A stretch of 64,000 nt of DNA from Rhinolophus ferrumequinum (taxonomy: Eukaryota > Chordata > Mammalia > Chiroptera > Rhinolophidae), in contig NC_046305.1 in NCBI RefSeq assembly GCF_004115265.2, positions 28,584,687-28,648,686 on the forward strand, given 5' to 3'. Below the pieces are notes generated by a model. That model was given only the letters and a program-made list of their open reading frames with translations, was not told the origin of the DNA and searched no databases. Positions 12,292 through 24,679 of this stretch are shown piece by piece; the first letter of the stretch is position 1, and each line of letters opens with the position of its first letter. The position numbers were made by a program, and so were the translations under genes.

Positions 12292-13213
12292 TTTAATTAT
12301 ATTAATTCTTCCTATTCACGACCATGGTATATGTTTCCATTTATTTGTATCTTCTTTCATTTCTCTCTTCAATGTCTTATAATTTTCTGAGTACAGGTCT
12401 TTTACTGCCTTGGTTAAATTTATTCCTAAGTACTTTTGGTGCAATTGTAAATGGGATTGTTTTCTTAATTTCTTTCTGATAGTTCATTATTGGTGTATAA
12501 ATATGCAACTGATTTCTGAATATTAATTTTGTATCCTGCTACTTTACAAAATTCAATTATCAGTTCTAATAGATTTTTGGTGGAATCTTCAGCGTTCTCT
12601 ATATGTTGTATCATGTCATCTGCAAATAATGACAATATTACATCATCCTTTCCAATTTGGACGCCATTTGTTTTTTTCTTGTCGGATTGCTGTGGCTAGA
12701 ACTCCCAGTACTATGTTGAATAAAAGTGATGAAAGTAGGCATCCTGTCTTGTTCCTGATGTTAAGGGGGATACTTTTAGCTTTTCTCCACTGAGTATGAT
12801 GTTAGCTGTGGGTTTGTCATATATGGCCTTTATTACATTGAAATATATTCCCTCTATTGCCACTTCACTGAGAGTTTTTATCATAAATGGATGTTGGATT
12901 TTATCAAATGCTTTTTCTGTATCTATTTATATGACCATATGATTTTTATTTTACATTTTGTTTATGTGGTATAGCACGTTAATTGATTTGCAAATATTGA
13001 ACTAACCTTGCATACTAGGAATGAATCCCACATAATCGTGGTGTATGGCCTCTTTATGTTTTGCTGGATTCAGTTTGCTAATATTTTGTTAAGGATTTTT
13101 GAATCTATGTTCATTAGGGATATCAGCTTATAGTTTTCTTTTTTTGTCATTTTTTTTGTTTGTTTTGGAATCAAGGTAATTGTGGCCTTGTGAAATAAAC
13201 TTGGGAGCCTTCC

Positions 13214-13522
13214 CTACACTTGGATTTTTTGGAATAGTTTGAAGAGTATCGGTGTTAGTTCTTTTTTGAATGTTTGGTAAAATTCACCTGTATAGCCATC
13301 TTGTCCAGGACTTTTGTTTGTTGGGAGTTTGTTGATTACTGATTCAATTTCATTGGTAGTAATCGGTCTGTTCCAATTTTCTGTTTTTTCTTGATTCAAC
13401 CTTAGAAGACTGTATACTTCTAGGAATTTACCCATTTCTTCCAGATTGCTTAATTTGTTGACGTATAGTTGCTTGTAGTATTTTCTTAAAACTTTTTGTA
13501 TTTTTGTGGTGTCAGTTGACAC
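13214..13522 (-). pseudogene. L1 ORF2 reverse transcriptase N-part
   Basis: The minus-strand reading has YYKQLYVNKLSNLEEM, LNRPIT-like NWNRPITTNEIESVI and KSPGQDGYTGEFYQTF, the fingers region just before the RT core. The rest of the RT continues to about 12.6 kb in broken frames. Confidence 0.88.
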
Positions 13523-13634
13523 TTTTCCTCTTTCATTTCTGGTTTTATTTATTTGGGTTTTCTCTCTTTTTTTCCTTGATGAGTCTAGTTAACGGTTTGT
13601 CAATTTTGTTTATCTTTTCAAAAAATCAGCTCTT

Positions 13635-14128
13635 GGGGTTGGCTCGGTGGCTCGGTTAGAGCTCCATGCTCCTAACTCCGAAGGCTGCCGGTTCGATTCC
13701 CACATGGGCCAGTGGGCTTTCAACCACAAGGTTGCCAGTTCAATTCCTCCAATCCCGCGAGGGATGGTGGGCTCCGCCCCCTGCAGCTAAGATTGAACAC
13801 GGCACCTTGAGCTGAGCTGCCACTGAGCTCCCGGATGGCTCAGTTGGTTGGAGCATGGGCTCTCAACCACAAGGTTGCCGGTTTCGACTCCCACAAGGGA
13901 TGGTGGGCTGTGCCCCCTGCAACAAGCAACGGCTACGGGACCTGGAGCTGAACTACGCCCTCCATAACTAAGACTGAAAGGACAACCTGAAGCTGAATGG
14001 CACCCTCCACAACTAAGATTGAAAGGACAACAACTTGACTTGGAAAAAAGTCCCGGAAGTACACACTGGTCCCCAATAAAGTCCTGTTCCCCTTCTCCAA
14101 TTAAAAAAAAAAAAAAAAAATTGAGAAA
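13635..14128 (+). mobile_element. Composite tRNA-derived bat SINE (Rhin type) inside L1
   Basis: Starts GGGGTTGGCTCGGTGGCTCG and contains tRNA-like heads with B-box GGTTCGATTCC, the module AACCACAAGGTTGCCGGTT twice, a CCCCAATAAAGTCC tail and a poly(A). Target duplication AAAAATCAGCTCTT at 13621-13634 and 14129-14142. It is inserted in the endonuclease/RT spacer of the minus-strand L1. Confidence 0.9.
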
Positions 14129-14133
14129 AAAAA

Positions 14134-15300
14134 TCAGCTCTTCATTTCTTTCATCTTTTGTTTTGTTTTTGTTTTTGTTTCTGTTTTATTTATTTCCACT
14201 GTGATGTTCATGGTTTCCTTCCTTGTACTGACTTTGGGTTTTGTTTGCTGTCCCCCTCCCGCCCCCAGTTCCCTTAGGTGTAAAGATAGGTTGATTTGAG
14301 GTTTTTCTTGTTTCTTTAGGTAGGCTATGAATTTCCCTCTTAGGACTGCTTTCTCTGTGTCGCATAGATTTTGGGTCGTGTTTTCATTTTCAATTGTCTC
14401 AAGGTATCTTTTGATTTCTTCCTTGATCTCATTATTGACCCATTCATTATTTAATAGCATATTATTTAGTTTCCATGTGCTTGTGTGTTTTTTAGTTTTT
14501 TTCTTGTAATTGATTTCTAGTTTTATATCACTGTGGTCAGAGAAAATGCTTCGTCTGATTTCAATCTTCTTAAATTTACTGAGATTTGTTTTGTGGCCTG
14601 ATATGTGGTTTATCTTGGAAAATGTTCCACATGCACTTGAAAATAATGTATATTCTGCTGCATTGGAGTGAAATGCTCTAAAAATATCAATTAAATCCAT
14701 CTGGTCTAGTGTGTCATTTAAGGATGCTGTTTCCGTGTTTATTTTCAGTCTAGAAGATCTGTCCATTGGTGTCAGTGGAGTGTTAAAGTCTCCTACTGTG
14801 GGTGTGTTACTGTTGATCTCTGCCTTTATGTTGGTCAATATGTTGTATTTGCTTTATATATTTAGATGCTCCTGTGTTCAGTGCATAAATGTTTAGTAGG
14901 GTGATGTCTTCCTGTTGAATCGATCCCTTTATTATTATATAATGTCTTTCTTTGTCTTTTATTGTAGTCTTTATTTTAAAGCCTATTTTGTCCAACATAA
15001 GTATTGCTACCCCAGCTTTTCTCTTGTTTCCATTTGCATAAAATATCTTTTTCCATCCCTTTATTCTCAGTCTGTGTGTATCTTTCGATCTGAGGTGGAT
15101 CTTGTTTGTAGAGCATATGCATGGATTTTGTTTTCTTATCTACTCAGCTACCCTATGTCTTTTGATTGGAATATTTAATCCATTTACATTTAAAGTGATT
15201 ATTGATAGGTATATAGTTATTGCCATTTTATTATTCATATTTTTAATCTTCATTTGTTTGTTTGTTTTTTCATTTCTTCTTCTTAAAGAAGTCCTTTTAA
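14134..15300 (-). pseudogene. L1 ORF2 endonuclease remnant
   Basis: Minus-strand frames read ERHYIIIKGSIQQEDITLLN (14807-14998), then [54 protein letters not shown] and [16 protein letters not shown] (14134-14838). Upstream to 15.3 kb the N-terminal endonuclease is recognisable only in fragments. Nonfunctional. Confidence 0.88.
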
Positions 15301-15572
15301 CATTTCTTGTAATACTGGCTTAGTGATAATAAATTCCTTTAGCTTTTTCTTTTCTGGAAAGTTTAATTTTAAATGATATCTCTCCTTCAATTTTAAATGA
15401 TAGCCTTGCTGGGTAGAACAGTCTTGTTTTTCATCACTTTGAATATTTCTTGCCACTCAGTTCTGGCCTGCAAAGGTTCTGTTGAGAAATCAGCTGATAG
15501 TCTTATGGGAGCTCTCTTGCTGCTTTTAGGATTCTCTCTTTGTCTTTAACCTTTGCCATTTTAATTATGATA

Positions 15573-15716
15573 CTGTGTTTCTCTGAAAATAAGACCTAAC
15601 TGGAAAATAAGCCCTAGCATAATTTTTCAGGGTGACATTTCCTGAACCTAAGCCCTAATGTGTCTTTTGGAGCAAAAATTAGTACAAGACCCAGTCTTAT
15701 TTTTGGGGAAACACAG
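15573..15716. mobile_element. Mariner/Tc1-type MITE
   Basis: 144 bp with terminal inverted repeats CTGTGTTTCTCTGAAAATAA and TTATTTTTGGGGAAACACAG, flanked by TA on both sides (15571-15572, 15717-15718), as expected for Tc1/mariner insertion. No transposase. It sits inside the minus-strand L1 ORF1 region. Confidence 0.85.
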
Positions 15717-16068
15717 TATGTCTTAGTGTGGGCCTGTTTAGGTTCATCTTGTTTGGGACTCTCTGCACTTCCTGAGCTTGTATGTTTATGAGTATTTCCT
15801 TTGCCAGGTTAGGGAAGTTTTTAGTCATTATTTCTTCAAATATGTTCCCGATCCCTTGCTCCCTCTCTTCTCCTTCTGGTACTCCTATGATGCAAATGTT
15901 GTTATGCTTGATGTCATCTCACAGGACCCTTAAACTATCTTCATTTTTTTAAATTCTTTTTTTCTTTTTGTTGTTCTGATTGGGTGTTTTCTGCTACCTT
16001 GTCTTCTAAATTGCTGATTTGATCCTCTGCTTCATCTCATCCACTGTTGATTCCTTCTAGTGTATTCT

Positions 16069-16278
16069 TTATATCTGACTGGTTCTTTTTTTGGTTTCTA
16101 TGTCCTTCTTTATGCTTGCTGTCTCTTTGTTGAAATTCTTGCTAAGTTTTTTAAACATCCTTAGAGCCAGTGTTTTAAACCCTATCTCTGGTAGGTTGGT
16201 TGCCTCTATTTCATTTATTTCTATTTCTGGAGGTTTCTCCTGTTCTTTTATTTGGGACATGTTTCTGTCTTTCCTCAA
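16069..16278 (-). pseudogene. L1 ORF1 N-terminal remnant
   Basis: Minus-strand reading MRKDRNMSQIKEQEKPPEIE followed by EIGFKTLALRMFKKLSKNFN and KKDIETKK, a Lys/Glu-rich, coiled-coil-like L1 ORF1 start. It opens right after the L1 5'UTR and is broken downstream. Confidence 0.75.
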
Positions 16279-16299
16279 TCTGGCTGCCTCTTAGTGTTT

Positions 16300-18473
16300 G
16301 CTTCTGTGTATTAGGTAGATCTCCTATGCCTCTCGGTCTCTTATGGGTGGCCTTATATAATATGTGTCCTATGTGGTCCAATGGCACAGTCTCCCTGATC
16401 TCCTGTGTATGTGTTCCAGGAGTGTCCCTTGAGTGTGTTGTGTGTGTTCTTCTGTTGTAGTTGGTTTGTGTGTCAGTAGATGGAAGTGACTCCCATGCTG
16501 ACTGACAGTGAGGATTGGCTTTGCTCACAGTGTATAAGCTGCTGTGTGGGGGCTCACCCCTTAGAGGAGGATTTGCCCCTGTGGGCTCTTGTGCTGGTTG
16601 AAACCTCCTTTTGGGTGTGCCACTTTTGGGGTTAACCAGCTAGTGTTCTGGTGTGATCTGAAGCTGGCCTCTGGGTGTGTTGTTTCTGGTGTCTCTTGGG
16701 AGGGGCTCCCGAGTAGGCCAATTTCAGCCTTGCCAGTTACCAGCCTGCTGCAACCCAGTAGGAGTGCAAAGCTATATGTGGTTGGCTGGAGCCTGTGCTG
16801 AACCTGGAGGTGTGTGGGAGTGGCCTCGCCATGAACCGAGGCCTGCTGCCATCAACAGTGGGCCTGAGGTAGCTTAGAAAAAGGTCTAGGGCCCCTTAGG
16901 CCTATTGCCACCCACCAGCTGCTCATAAGGCTCAGCCATTGAAAGAGCCTCTTTAGGCGCATGGGCCAAGCTATTTAACCTGGTGTTAAGAGTGCCCTTG
17001 GCGATGCAGCACTAGCTGGATGGTGCGGAGTACCAGGGAGTCACAAAACATGGCCTGTGGTTTTTACAAAGTTAATGCAGATTCAGATTCTTATGCCAGT
17101 GCCTGGGCTATGACTACATAGCACAGAACACCACAGGGAGCTACTGCTCACCTCGGGGCAGTGCCTGGACTGTATCCTCTTCACGAAATTTCCTTCGAAC
17201 ATCGCAATCAGCCACTGTTTGCCTCAGGCTTGCAAAGCCCCGAGAGCTACGCAAGAGTGACTGTGTCACAGGTTTTGGGTCACTATCCACCATCAAAATC
17301 TTCCTGGACCATCATGAGCTCTCTGCTGCTGCAAAAGACCTCCGTGGCTTGTGGTACAAGGCTGGCCACCCAGGTGCCTAGTGTGCCCCTCATAATGCAG
17401 CTCTAGGCGGGCAGAGGGGGTTTCCAGGGATCTAAGTAGTGTGGTTGGTGGTTTCTACAAAATCAGTGTAGTCACGGTTTCCTAACCAGTGCTAGGCCTG
17501 TGACTACCCTACTAAAACACCCCAAGAACACCACGGCCAGCCACCACCTGTCTCAGGCCCACAGGTTCCCAAGAACCACCAAAGAGATGCTGCAGTGCAG
17601 ATCTTGGGTTACTGCTCATGAGCAAACTTTTCCTGGGCTGCTGTGGGCCATCCACCACTGCAAAAAGGCGTCTGCAGCCTGTGGGGTGGGACCAGCAGCC
17701 CAGCAGTCAAGAGTGTCTGGAATAATATATAGCACCAGCTGTACGGAGGGCAGGGATCCAAGGTGTACGCAGGGACCAAGGCAGTACGCAGGCGCAGATT
17801 CCACTAGACCAATGCAGTATCAGACTTGGCCCTTTGGTGGAGAGCTTCAACACTGAAAAGATGATGACCTCCTATACTCCACACGTGTCAATCTCCATAC
17901 AGGGACAACAAAGGCTCCTGTCCCTCTAGCTCCCACCCCAAAGCCATTCACTTCAGTTCTTCCCTGCACATCCCTCAGCCACCAAAGCTGCCACCTCTCC
18001 ACCAGAGACCAGGCGAGTGCACACAAGAGTGCGAGTTCATGTGGGGGTTCTACAAGAGGGCATCTGGGTTTCCATCTGCCCTCTACCCTACTGGGATGGA
18101 CAGAGTCCTCACTGATTTTCACTGGCATATACCATGGGAACTCCTCTTCCTGGCACAGGACATTTGGGCTAGGGAGCCCGGTGTGGGTCTGGGACCCCGC
18201 CCTCTTCAGGGAGGACCTCCCTCACTGAGATGTCCCTCCCGGCGTTCAACCACCATTCGCGGGCTTGGGGTCAGCCTGATTCATGTGTCTGCCTCCCACC
18301 ACCAGTCTCAATGTGGCCTCTTCTTTATGTTCTTAGTTGTAGGGATTCTGTTTAACTAGTCTTCAGATGCTCCTTGAGGTTGATTGTTCTATAATTTATT
18401 TGAAATTTTGGTGTGATCCTAGGATGCAGTAGGCCCAGCGTTTACCCAATCTGCCATCCTGGACCCTTCCCTA
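16300..18473 (-). repeat. L1 5'UTR region
   Basis: About 2.2 kb, more GC-rich than the L1 body, with no coding signal and loosely repeated phrases (for example CACCACGG/CACCACAGG and CATCATGAGC/CTGCTCATGAGC contexts around 17.1-17.7 kb). Its right end resembles a typical L1 start on the minus strand. Confidence 0.65.
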
Positions 18474-18889
18474 TTTTGATATAATTTTAGATTTACAGAA
18501 TTACAGAGTTTGTGTATACCCTTCATCCTGCTTCCACTAATGTTAGCACTTTATTTAAGCATGGTGCAGTTGAACCAAATGGTTGAATCATAGATCATCT
18601 TTCCTCTAACACTGTGCTCCCAGGGCAGCCTTTTGCTGATAACTCTGCATACTGACTGTGTGCTGCAAAGAGATGGCAGAGCAATGTAGCTGCAACTGGT
18701 GAATTTGAGCTGAATGTCCTCAACAAAGTGGACTTCTTGCCCCCATTCTTCTCTATTCCTTTTTCCTGATTTGTTGTCCCTCACAGTACTTGATTACTTG
18801 CTGTTATATATTTGTCTGTTTGGTGTGTGTTGTTTTCTCCCCACAACTATAGTTGGGGCCACCCCAACTATAATGGAAAATCCATATTT

Positions 18890-18975
18890 TCCTGCTCACT
18901 GCTATACCCACATCTAGAACAGTGCCTGGCACTTAACTGGAGCAGCAAAAAATATTTGTAGGATGAATGGCTAAT
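18890..18975 (+). repeat. L2 3'-end fragment
   Basis: AGAACAGTGCCTGGCACTTA followed by an A/T-rich end and GGATGAATGG matches the conserved L2/MIR-type 3' end. Confidence 0.55.
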
Positions 18976-20074
18976 TTTATGTCAGTTGACAACAGCTCTA
19001 ATAAAGTTAGGCTGCATCCTAGATTCTCATCAACTCTGAGACATTGATGAGCTGGTGTGTTGAGCCAGTACTGTGGAGAATTGGAACCTGATCAGTGCTA
19101 AATTCACTAAGAAAACTATTACCCTATGCAGACCTGTCTGGGCGGCCAGCTGGCTTTCCTCAGGCCACTCCCTTCTGTTTTCTTCAGGTTCTCCCGAGGA
19201 CCTCCAGTCTCAAGTACAAATGAATAATAAGAAAATAATAATGACATTACCAATAATAATAAACTTTACTGAGGTTTTTCTATGTGCTGGACATAGCCAG
19301 ATATATTCTGTTACATCCCAAATGAGTTTAATCAAGTAAAGTCCTGCCAGCAAGACACCAGGAGACCTAAGTTGGGGCCTCAGCTTAGCCATTAAACTGT
19401 GTGGCTTTGGAGAAGTTCCTACACCACCTAAATCTCTGGGTTTTATATGTTGTGTTTTTAATTCATAAAATAAAGGGTAGGACAAGATCAGTAGATTCTA
19501 AACTTTTTTTGTTTGAGCAACAGCACTCTGTTTTTAGCATCAACATCTATCAAGAGATAAAAGCTGACATCTCTTGTTTAAGCTTCTGGTCTCCTACCTG
19601 CTCCACCCACCCCCAGAACCCCCGCCCCCAGTCCCAAGAGGACATGCAACGAGCCCTCCAGAAGCCCAGCATAAGACGGCAGCAGTTTCACAGCTCCACT
19701 TAGGGGGAGAGAAAAATTTTGTGCTTGGAGACAAAGGCATGACCATCTGGGGAACTTCCTCTGCTTCAGAAAAACAGAGGAGCAGGCAGTGTGGCATTCT
19801 CAAACATTAGCTGAAGTGGAATCCGCTGGGACTTTGATAAGCAGGTAGATTTGCAGACCCCTCCCTCCCATGCCCTATATCCTGATTCCCTGGGTCTGGA
19901 GCGGGGCCAAGGAATCAGCATTGTAACCTGCCCTCCACGTAATTCTGCTGCAGATGGCACAAAACCTGCATTGTGAGAACAATGAGCATGAGGGAAGCAG
20001 AGGACATACAACCTAGCAAGTCGATTTCAGGAAAGAAGGGCAGACAAACCCTGCTTAAGAGAGAAGTTGAGGGG

Positions 20075-20078
<4 letters not shown>

Positions 20079-20126
<48 letters not shown>

Positions 20127-20134
20127 TGTGTGTA
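20079..20134. repeat. (TG)n microsatellite
   Basis: About 25 TG units with one TTTG interruption. Confidence 0.97.
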
Positions 20135-20507
20135 TAGGAACCACTCTGGGATCTTTGATGTTAGAGAAACAAGGAATGAGTTATCTGGCAGTGTGTCAAA
20201 GGGGTTCAGCGTAGGACTCTGCATCTCTGCATGTCTACCAGGCTGATCTGGTGAAGAGGCAAGCTGTGTGGAAAACACCAAGCTGGGCTGAATGTCCTGA
20301 CCACAATGCCTGCTGTATCCTCAGTCCAGGGACTGATAGGTGCTGCCAGCAAATATTCTCGAGTAAACCTATTTATGTGTCTTCTGTTAGACACTTCCTG
20401 TGTATTCTTTTCAGTGGCCAGACCCTCGCCAATTATGAAGAGTTTCCAGGTCTTCATAATGCCAAAGCCTATGATCCTGATACTTAAGTAACCTTCAGGA
20501 ATAACCA

Positions 20508-20650
20508 CAACTCACATTCCTTGAGCCCTCACCATGTGCCAGGCTCTGTGCTAAGTGCTTTACAAGCGTCATTTCATTTTCACAATCACCCTATAAAGCA
20601 GGTATTGTGAGTATCCCATTCTGCAGATGAAGAAACCCAAGCAGTTTGGT
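20508..20650 (-). repeat. MIR SINE
   Basis: The minus-strand sense shows the MIR core and tail: GGGTTTCTTCATCTGCAGAA, then AAGCACTTAGCACAGAGCCT and GGCACATGGTGAGGGCTCAA. Confidence 0.85.
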
Positions 20651-22854
20651 TCCAGATGCATTCTCTTATCTCCTGCCCACCCCCCTAGTTACCCCAGATT
20701 TTCAGGGCAATATGTTGACCAGAAAAGCGAAGAGTAGCCTTGAACTCTCTCCTGTTCTAGGGTAACCATATAATTTATCCTATAAACCAGGATACTTTCT
20801 AAGAGTGAAAGAGGACAGTATTAATAATTAGGCCAGGACAACAGACTGAAACTGGGATTGTCCCAAGAAACCTGGATAGAGTCATCTCATCTTTTTCAAA
20901 CTTTGTCCATTCTCCTGAAATACCTGCCTTTGACACACACACTTAAACTTTCAGGTTCAGCAGATAATTTTGTCACTGTTTTAGAGAGGAAATTGAAACC
21001 ACCACACAAGACTCCCCTTAACTTTTTGCCACATACAAATCTGCCTGCATCTCTGACCATCTGTTGTTATTATAATGAAGGGCCATGTTGCAATCTAAAG
21101 TCACTTCTCCCTCCTGGGCCCTGAATCTCAGGCCTTGCTCCATTCATTATCTCCTTTCTTCCCTGCGTCTTCAGCTGCACTCCCTACTGGCTTCTCTCCT
21201 CAGCATTTAAATGTGTCCAGATCTTTTCCATCTTAAAAAAAAAAAAAAAAAAATCAACAGCACTAAAACATTCCCTCTACCTTGTGTTCTCCTTTCACCT
21301 CCATCCTATATATTTCTCCTGCCCATCATAGTAAACTTCTTCTTTATTTATTTATTATTATTATTATTGTTATTATTATTATTATTAAAGTAAACTTCTT
21401 GAGAGAGAGAGAGTGTGACATAAACTCTGGGCTCTGGTGAGCTGGTTCCAGTGCATCTTTGCAGCCTCGCTTGTCTCAGCTTTTCTCCACCTCACTCTCT
21501 CTGCCCCACCTTGTTGAGATTCTGTCTGTGCCTCCAAGTGCTCTGCTCTGTCCCAACTAGGGGATCCTGCACAGGCAGGTCTGTCTGCAAGGGACACTGC
21601 TTTCTCCTCTGTTTCATAATGGCTCCTTTGGGTGCAACTCAATGATTTTCAGACTGTTTCAGTTCTCTCCAGCCACCTTAGTGATTCAGTCAAATAATCT
21701 CTTTCAACCCTGACAATTAAAAAAAGGAAAAAGAAAAGAGGGCAAACCATGTGTCAAGTGCATAGCAGACCCTCTGATAGAATAGAAGGTGACTTATTTG
21801 GACCTTTCCTGCTAATGGTTCCTCCAGGACCATGGCTCTACTATGTGTCTCTGTATCTCTCCAGACCCAAAGAAAAGCTGAAGGACAAACAATTGTCACC
21901 CCAATAAACTTTAAATAAAAATAAAAAAAGAAAACCTGAGGGGAAAGTTTGATCAAAAGTTTGACCTTTATTATCACCCCATCCTCTTCATCAGAGTAGG
22001 ACCAGTTCTTCACTGGTCCCTGTTTTCTAAGGCTGTTTTATCAGAAGAATTGGGGTGAAAGGCTTATTTTTCATTGACTATTTGCTTCTAAGGACTGAGG
22101 CAAAAGAGAGAGGGGATCTACATTTTACTGGCTCAGCTACTTTATCATGTATAATAGTCTCTTAGTCTATATTCCTACCAAAGAGGGGCTTTGGTGAGAA
22201 CTTGGGTGGAAGAAGTCTTTCTGGGAGATGATCCAGGAGACCGGAAAGAATGAGGAACATGAGATGGGAAAGGGAAAAAAGCCAGAAAAGGATGTGTTAA
22301 TGTTGGTTACTGCTGTGAGCAACCGGAGCTCAATCCCTCTGAAGAACCATGGAGAACAAGCCTCAGAATTGTCCCATAGAAGGGCAGGAAGGCTGGGACG
22401 TCTATAAACCAACTCAGCGCTCCCCTGGCTGGAGTGACATCTGAAGTCTGTGCACTCCCCATTACTTCTCTGCTGCACTGCTCCTGGGCTGAGGACCTTT
22501 CACTGCTTCAGAGAAAGTCCTGAAGCAGAAAAGCAGAGATGCAAACTTTGGGTTACAGGGGCACAATCATGAAACTGTCCACCAGAGCAGGGCAGAGATC
22601 AGCTGGGTCAAAGGCTGTGGTGAGGGAACACTAAGTATATGCTACAAATCAGGTGTCAGCTGGAACTCTCTCTGCTGTGGTCACTCTAAATGTCCATGTG
22701 ACAGGTATCAGGAGGTCAAAGGCAGTGTGAGGGAGATTTTCCTTTGTGGATTTCACAACAGGAATGAAGGAGAACCCATGTCACCGCTTTTGGAGCCCTC
22801 TTATTCATGGATGGAGAGTTGAGAGAGGGAGGTTAGAAGAGATTTCTTTGGAAG
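20651..22854. other. Intergenic, no gene seen
   Basis: Contains a poly(A) run at 21235-21253, an (ATT)n stretch at about 21340-21387, a short GA run at 21401-21412 and a tiny L1 tail (21889-21927). No exon-like or conserved coding frame was recognised. Confidence 0.55.
21889..21927 (+). mobile_element. Ultra-short L1 3' end
   Basis: AACAATTGTCACCCCAATAA followed by an A-rich tail matches the last bases of the L1 at 1-5829. The flanks AAAAGCTGAAGGACAAA and AAAACCTGAGGGGAAAG look like a diverged target duplication, so this may be a severely 5'-truncated insertion. Confidence 0.6.
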
Positions 22855-22856
22855 TA

Positions 22857-23022
22857 CGGTAAGTCCTCACTTAACATTGTTCTGAGACTTTAAGTGAAAC
22901 GACATAAAACAAAACTAATTTTACCATAGGCTAATTGATATAAACAAGACTTAACTTCCTACTCTCCTCAATGTTGTAACAAAATGATGTTGAACAAAAC
23001 ATAATTATTTAAGGACCTGCTG
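22857..23022. mobile_element. Tigger/mariner-like MITE
   Basis: 166 bp with inverted ends CGGTAAGTCCTCACTTAA and TTTAAGGACCTGCTG, flanked by TA on both sides. The interior (AATTTTACCATAGGCTAATT) resembles an old pogo/Tigger nonautonomous family. No transposase. Confidence 0.7.
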
Positions 23023-23024
23023 TA

Positions 23025-24679
23025 ACTGTTACTTTATTGTGAATCCTCAGTTCTCCCCCAAAGGATAGAGGATGTTTTATTTCTGACCAGGAACCAGGTG
23101 AGAGGGACTTTAAGGAAAGTACTTAGAAAGCTTTGAAATGTGTGCCCTGCAGGTGAGAGTCTGAGGAGACAGAAGCCTAAGTCTGGCCTGGAAGAGCTGA
23201 AACCCATTGTGGACTGAAATCTGACTCCTTTGAGACAGCTAGGAGTGTGGTACTATGTTGTAGGTCTTGGAATCTGTCAGGGTGAGAAATGTTTATGGTG
23301 AGCAACTGAGCACCACCCATGAGACACAGCCTGCTTAGTTGGTCTGGGTGCCTTTCAGTGGGGACAGTGGAGGGGAGAGGGAAAGGGGCGGGATGTATGG
23401 CCAGGGTGTCCAGGGCCTGAGAAAGTAGTTTCAAAGAACCACCCAGAATAGAGATGCATCCACCTTTGGTCAAAAGTAGAGGAGAGGGAACAAGTAGAAA
23501 CTTAGGAAACCATAAAACTACCTTCAAGAGAAAAGAGTCCATCTTAACAGTCTGCCAGACCTGCAGAGAGTAAAGCCATTCAGCTATTTAAGAACGATGT
23601 CATCACCTCCCCTGCCTGCCTACCTTCCTAGAGAAGGGGACATGAGTTGGGGAGGGGAATTGAGGGGAACGGGGTGGAGGGGCAAACTGAGAGGGAGCAG
23701 AGAGGAGTTTCCCCTCCCCCCTCCACTGTAGTCTCCTGCCAGAAACAAGTTTGATTCTAATTCAAGTTTGGAATTTTGTATACTACATGGCACAGGAAGT
23801 TCTCATTTCTGAACTGAGACCAGAAACTAAGGCCAGGATTCTCCTCTGGGGCAGGGGAAGACTACTCCACTGAGTAAGATTAATGGGGCAACACGAGACA
23901 GAAATGGGATTGTATTGGGATCACAATCCATGAGCCAGAATGAAAATCAAATTTTTCAAAGCACTTGAAAACCATGCCCTGAGAAGTATTTTCTCTAAAT
24001 TAAACTGGGAGGCCTTAGTGAGAAGGGGAGGGTAGGGACTGGAGGATGAAATTACCTTTGTCCATTCAATAAGCATAATGTACTGTTTACGGAGACAAGG
24101 TTAATCAATCTGAACACAGTTACCTTTTGGCTGACCAGCACATTTACTGTAGCAGCCATGAAGGTGCCCCTGGGCCTCCTTTTCAAGAGAGAACTTATCT
24201 TCACCTGCAAGAGGTGCAGTTACCTGACAGCGTCCAGCTGCAGTGCCTGCAGGATCCATGCTCCTCCTGGGCAGCGGCAGCCAATGACTGCGTGCAGTGA
24301 GAGTACAGGCTCTTAGTTCCAGAGCTCCCTGCTGAGTTAGCGGAGGCTGCTTTGCATTGTGGTCCAAGGCTCCTCTTGCTCAATTCTGCTTCCTTCCCCT
24401 TTTATCTCTTACAGACATGACCTCCCACACACATTAAACTTCTTTCATTTCTAACTTCAGCATCTACTTCTCAGAGAACCTAACTGATATACTAACCCTT
24501 GAAACTCCGAACATTATGCACATGACCTTGGTTGTTGTTTTTTTTCCTTTGCTTTAATTTATTTTTTTTAAAGGGAAGTTTACATAAAAAAAAGTTTTCA
24601 TACTCAGGCTGAGATTTGATCTACCTTTTCAAAAATTCCCAGCCCCTGAGGGTTGATGCTCATAAATTGAACTTAAATA
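23025..24679. other. Intergenic, no gene seen
   Basis: G/A-rich unique sequence. Around 24380-24500 there is wording like an old interspersed repeat (CTTCTCAGAGAACCTAACTG), which I could not classify. Confidence 0.5.

Larger units (their letters stand above)
11640..18473 (-). mobile_element. L1 LINE, minus strand, 3' end missing
   Basis: Reads as L1 from right to left: a 5'UTR of about 2 kb starting near 18.47 kb with a CCAGGATGGCAGATTGGG-like 5' end, ORF1 remnants (about 15.35-16.28 kb), ORF2 endonuclease (about 14.15-15.3 kb), RT (about 12.6-13.55 kb) and a C-terminal part (about 11.65-12.35 kb). The last kilobase, including the 3'UTR and poly(A), is absent. It is interrupted by a SINE (13635-14128) and a mariner-type MITE (15573-15716). 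Many frame breaks. It is inverted relative to the L1 at 1-5829 and belongs to a different, probably older subfamily. Confidence 0.9.
18474..20507. other. Intergenic, mostly unique
   Basis: No gene seen. It holds an L2 3'-end-like fragment (about 18890-18975), a short hairpin at 18846-18874 and a TG microsatellite at 20079-20134. Confidence 0.6.

Noticed and set aside
17161-18359. Several 80-120-codon frames in 17.1-18.4 kb
   Set aside because: They lie in the 5'UTR of the minus-strand L1 and show no protein family features.
20079-20134. TG, CA and minisatellite arrays as a CRISPR-like array
   Set aside because: No unique spacers between fixed repeats, and the host is a mammal.
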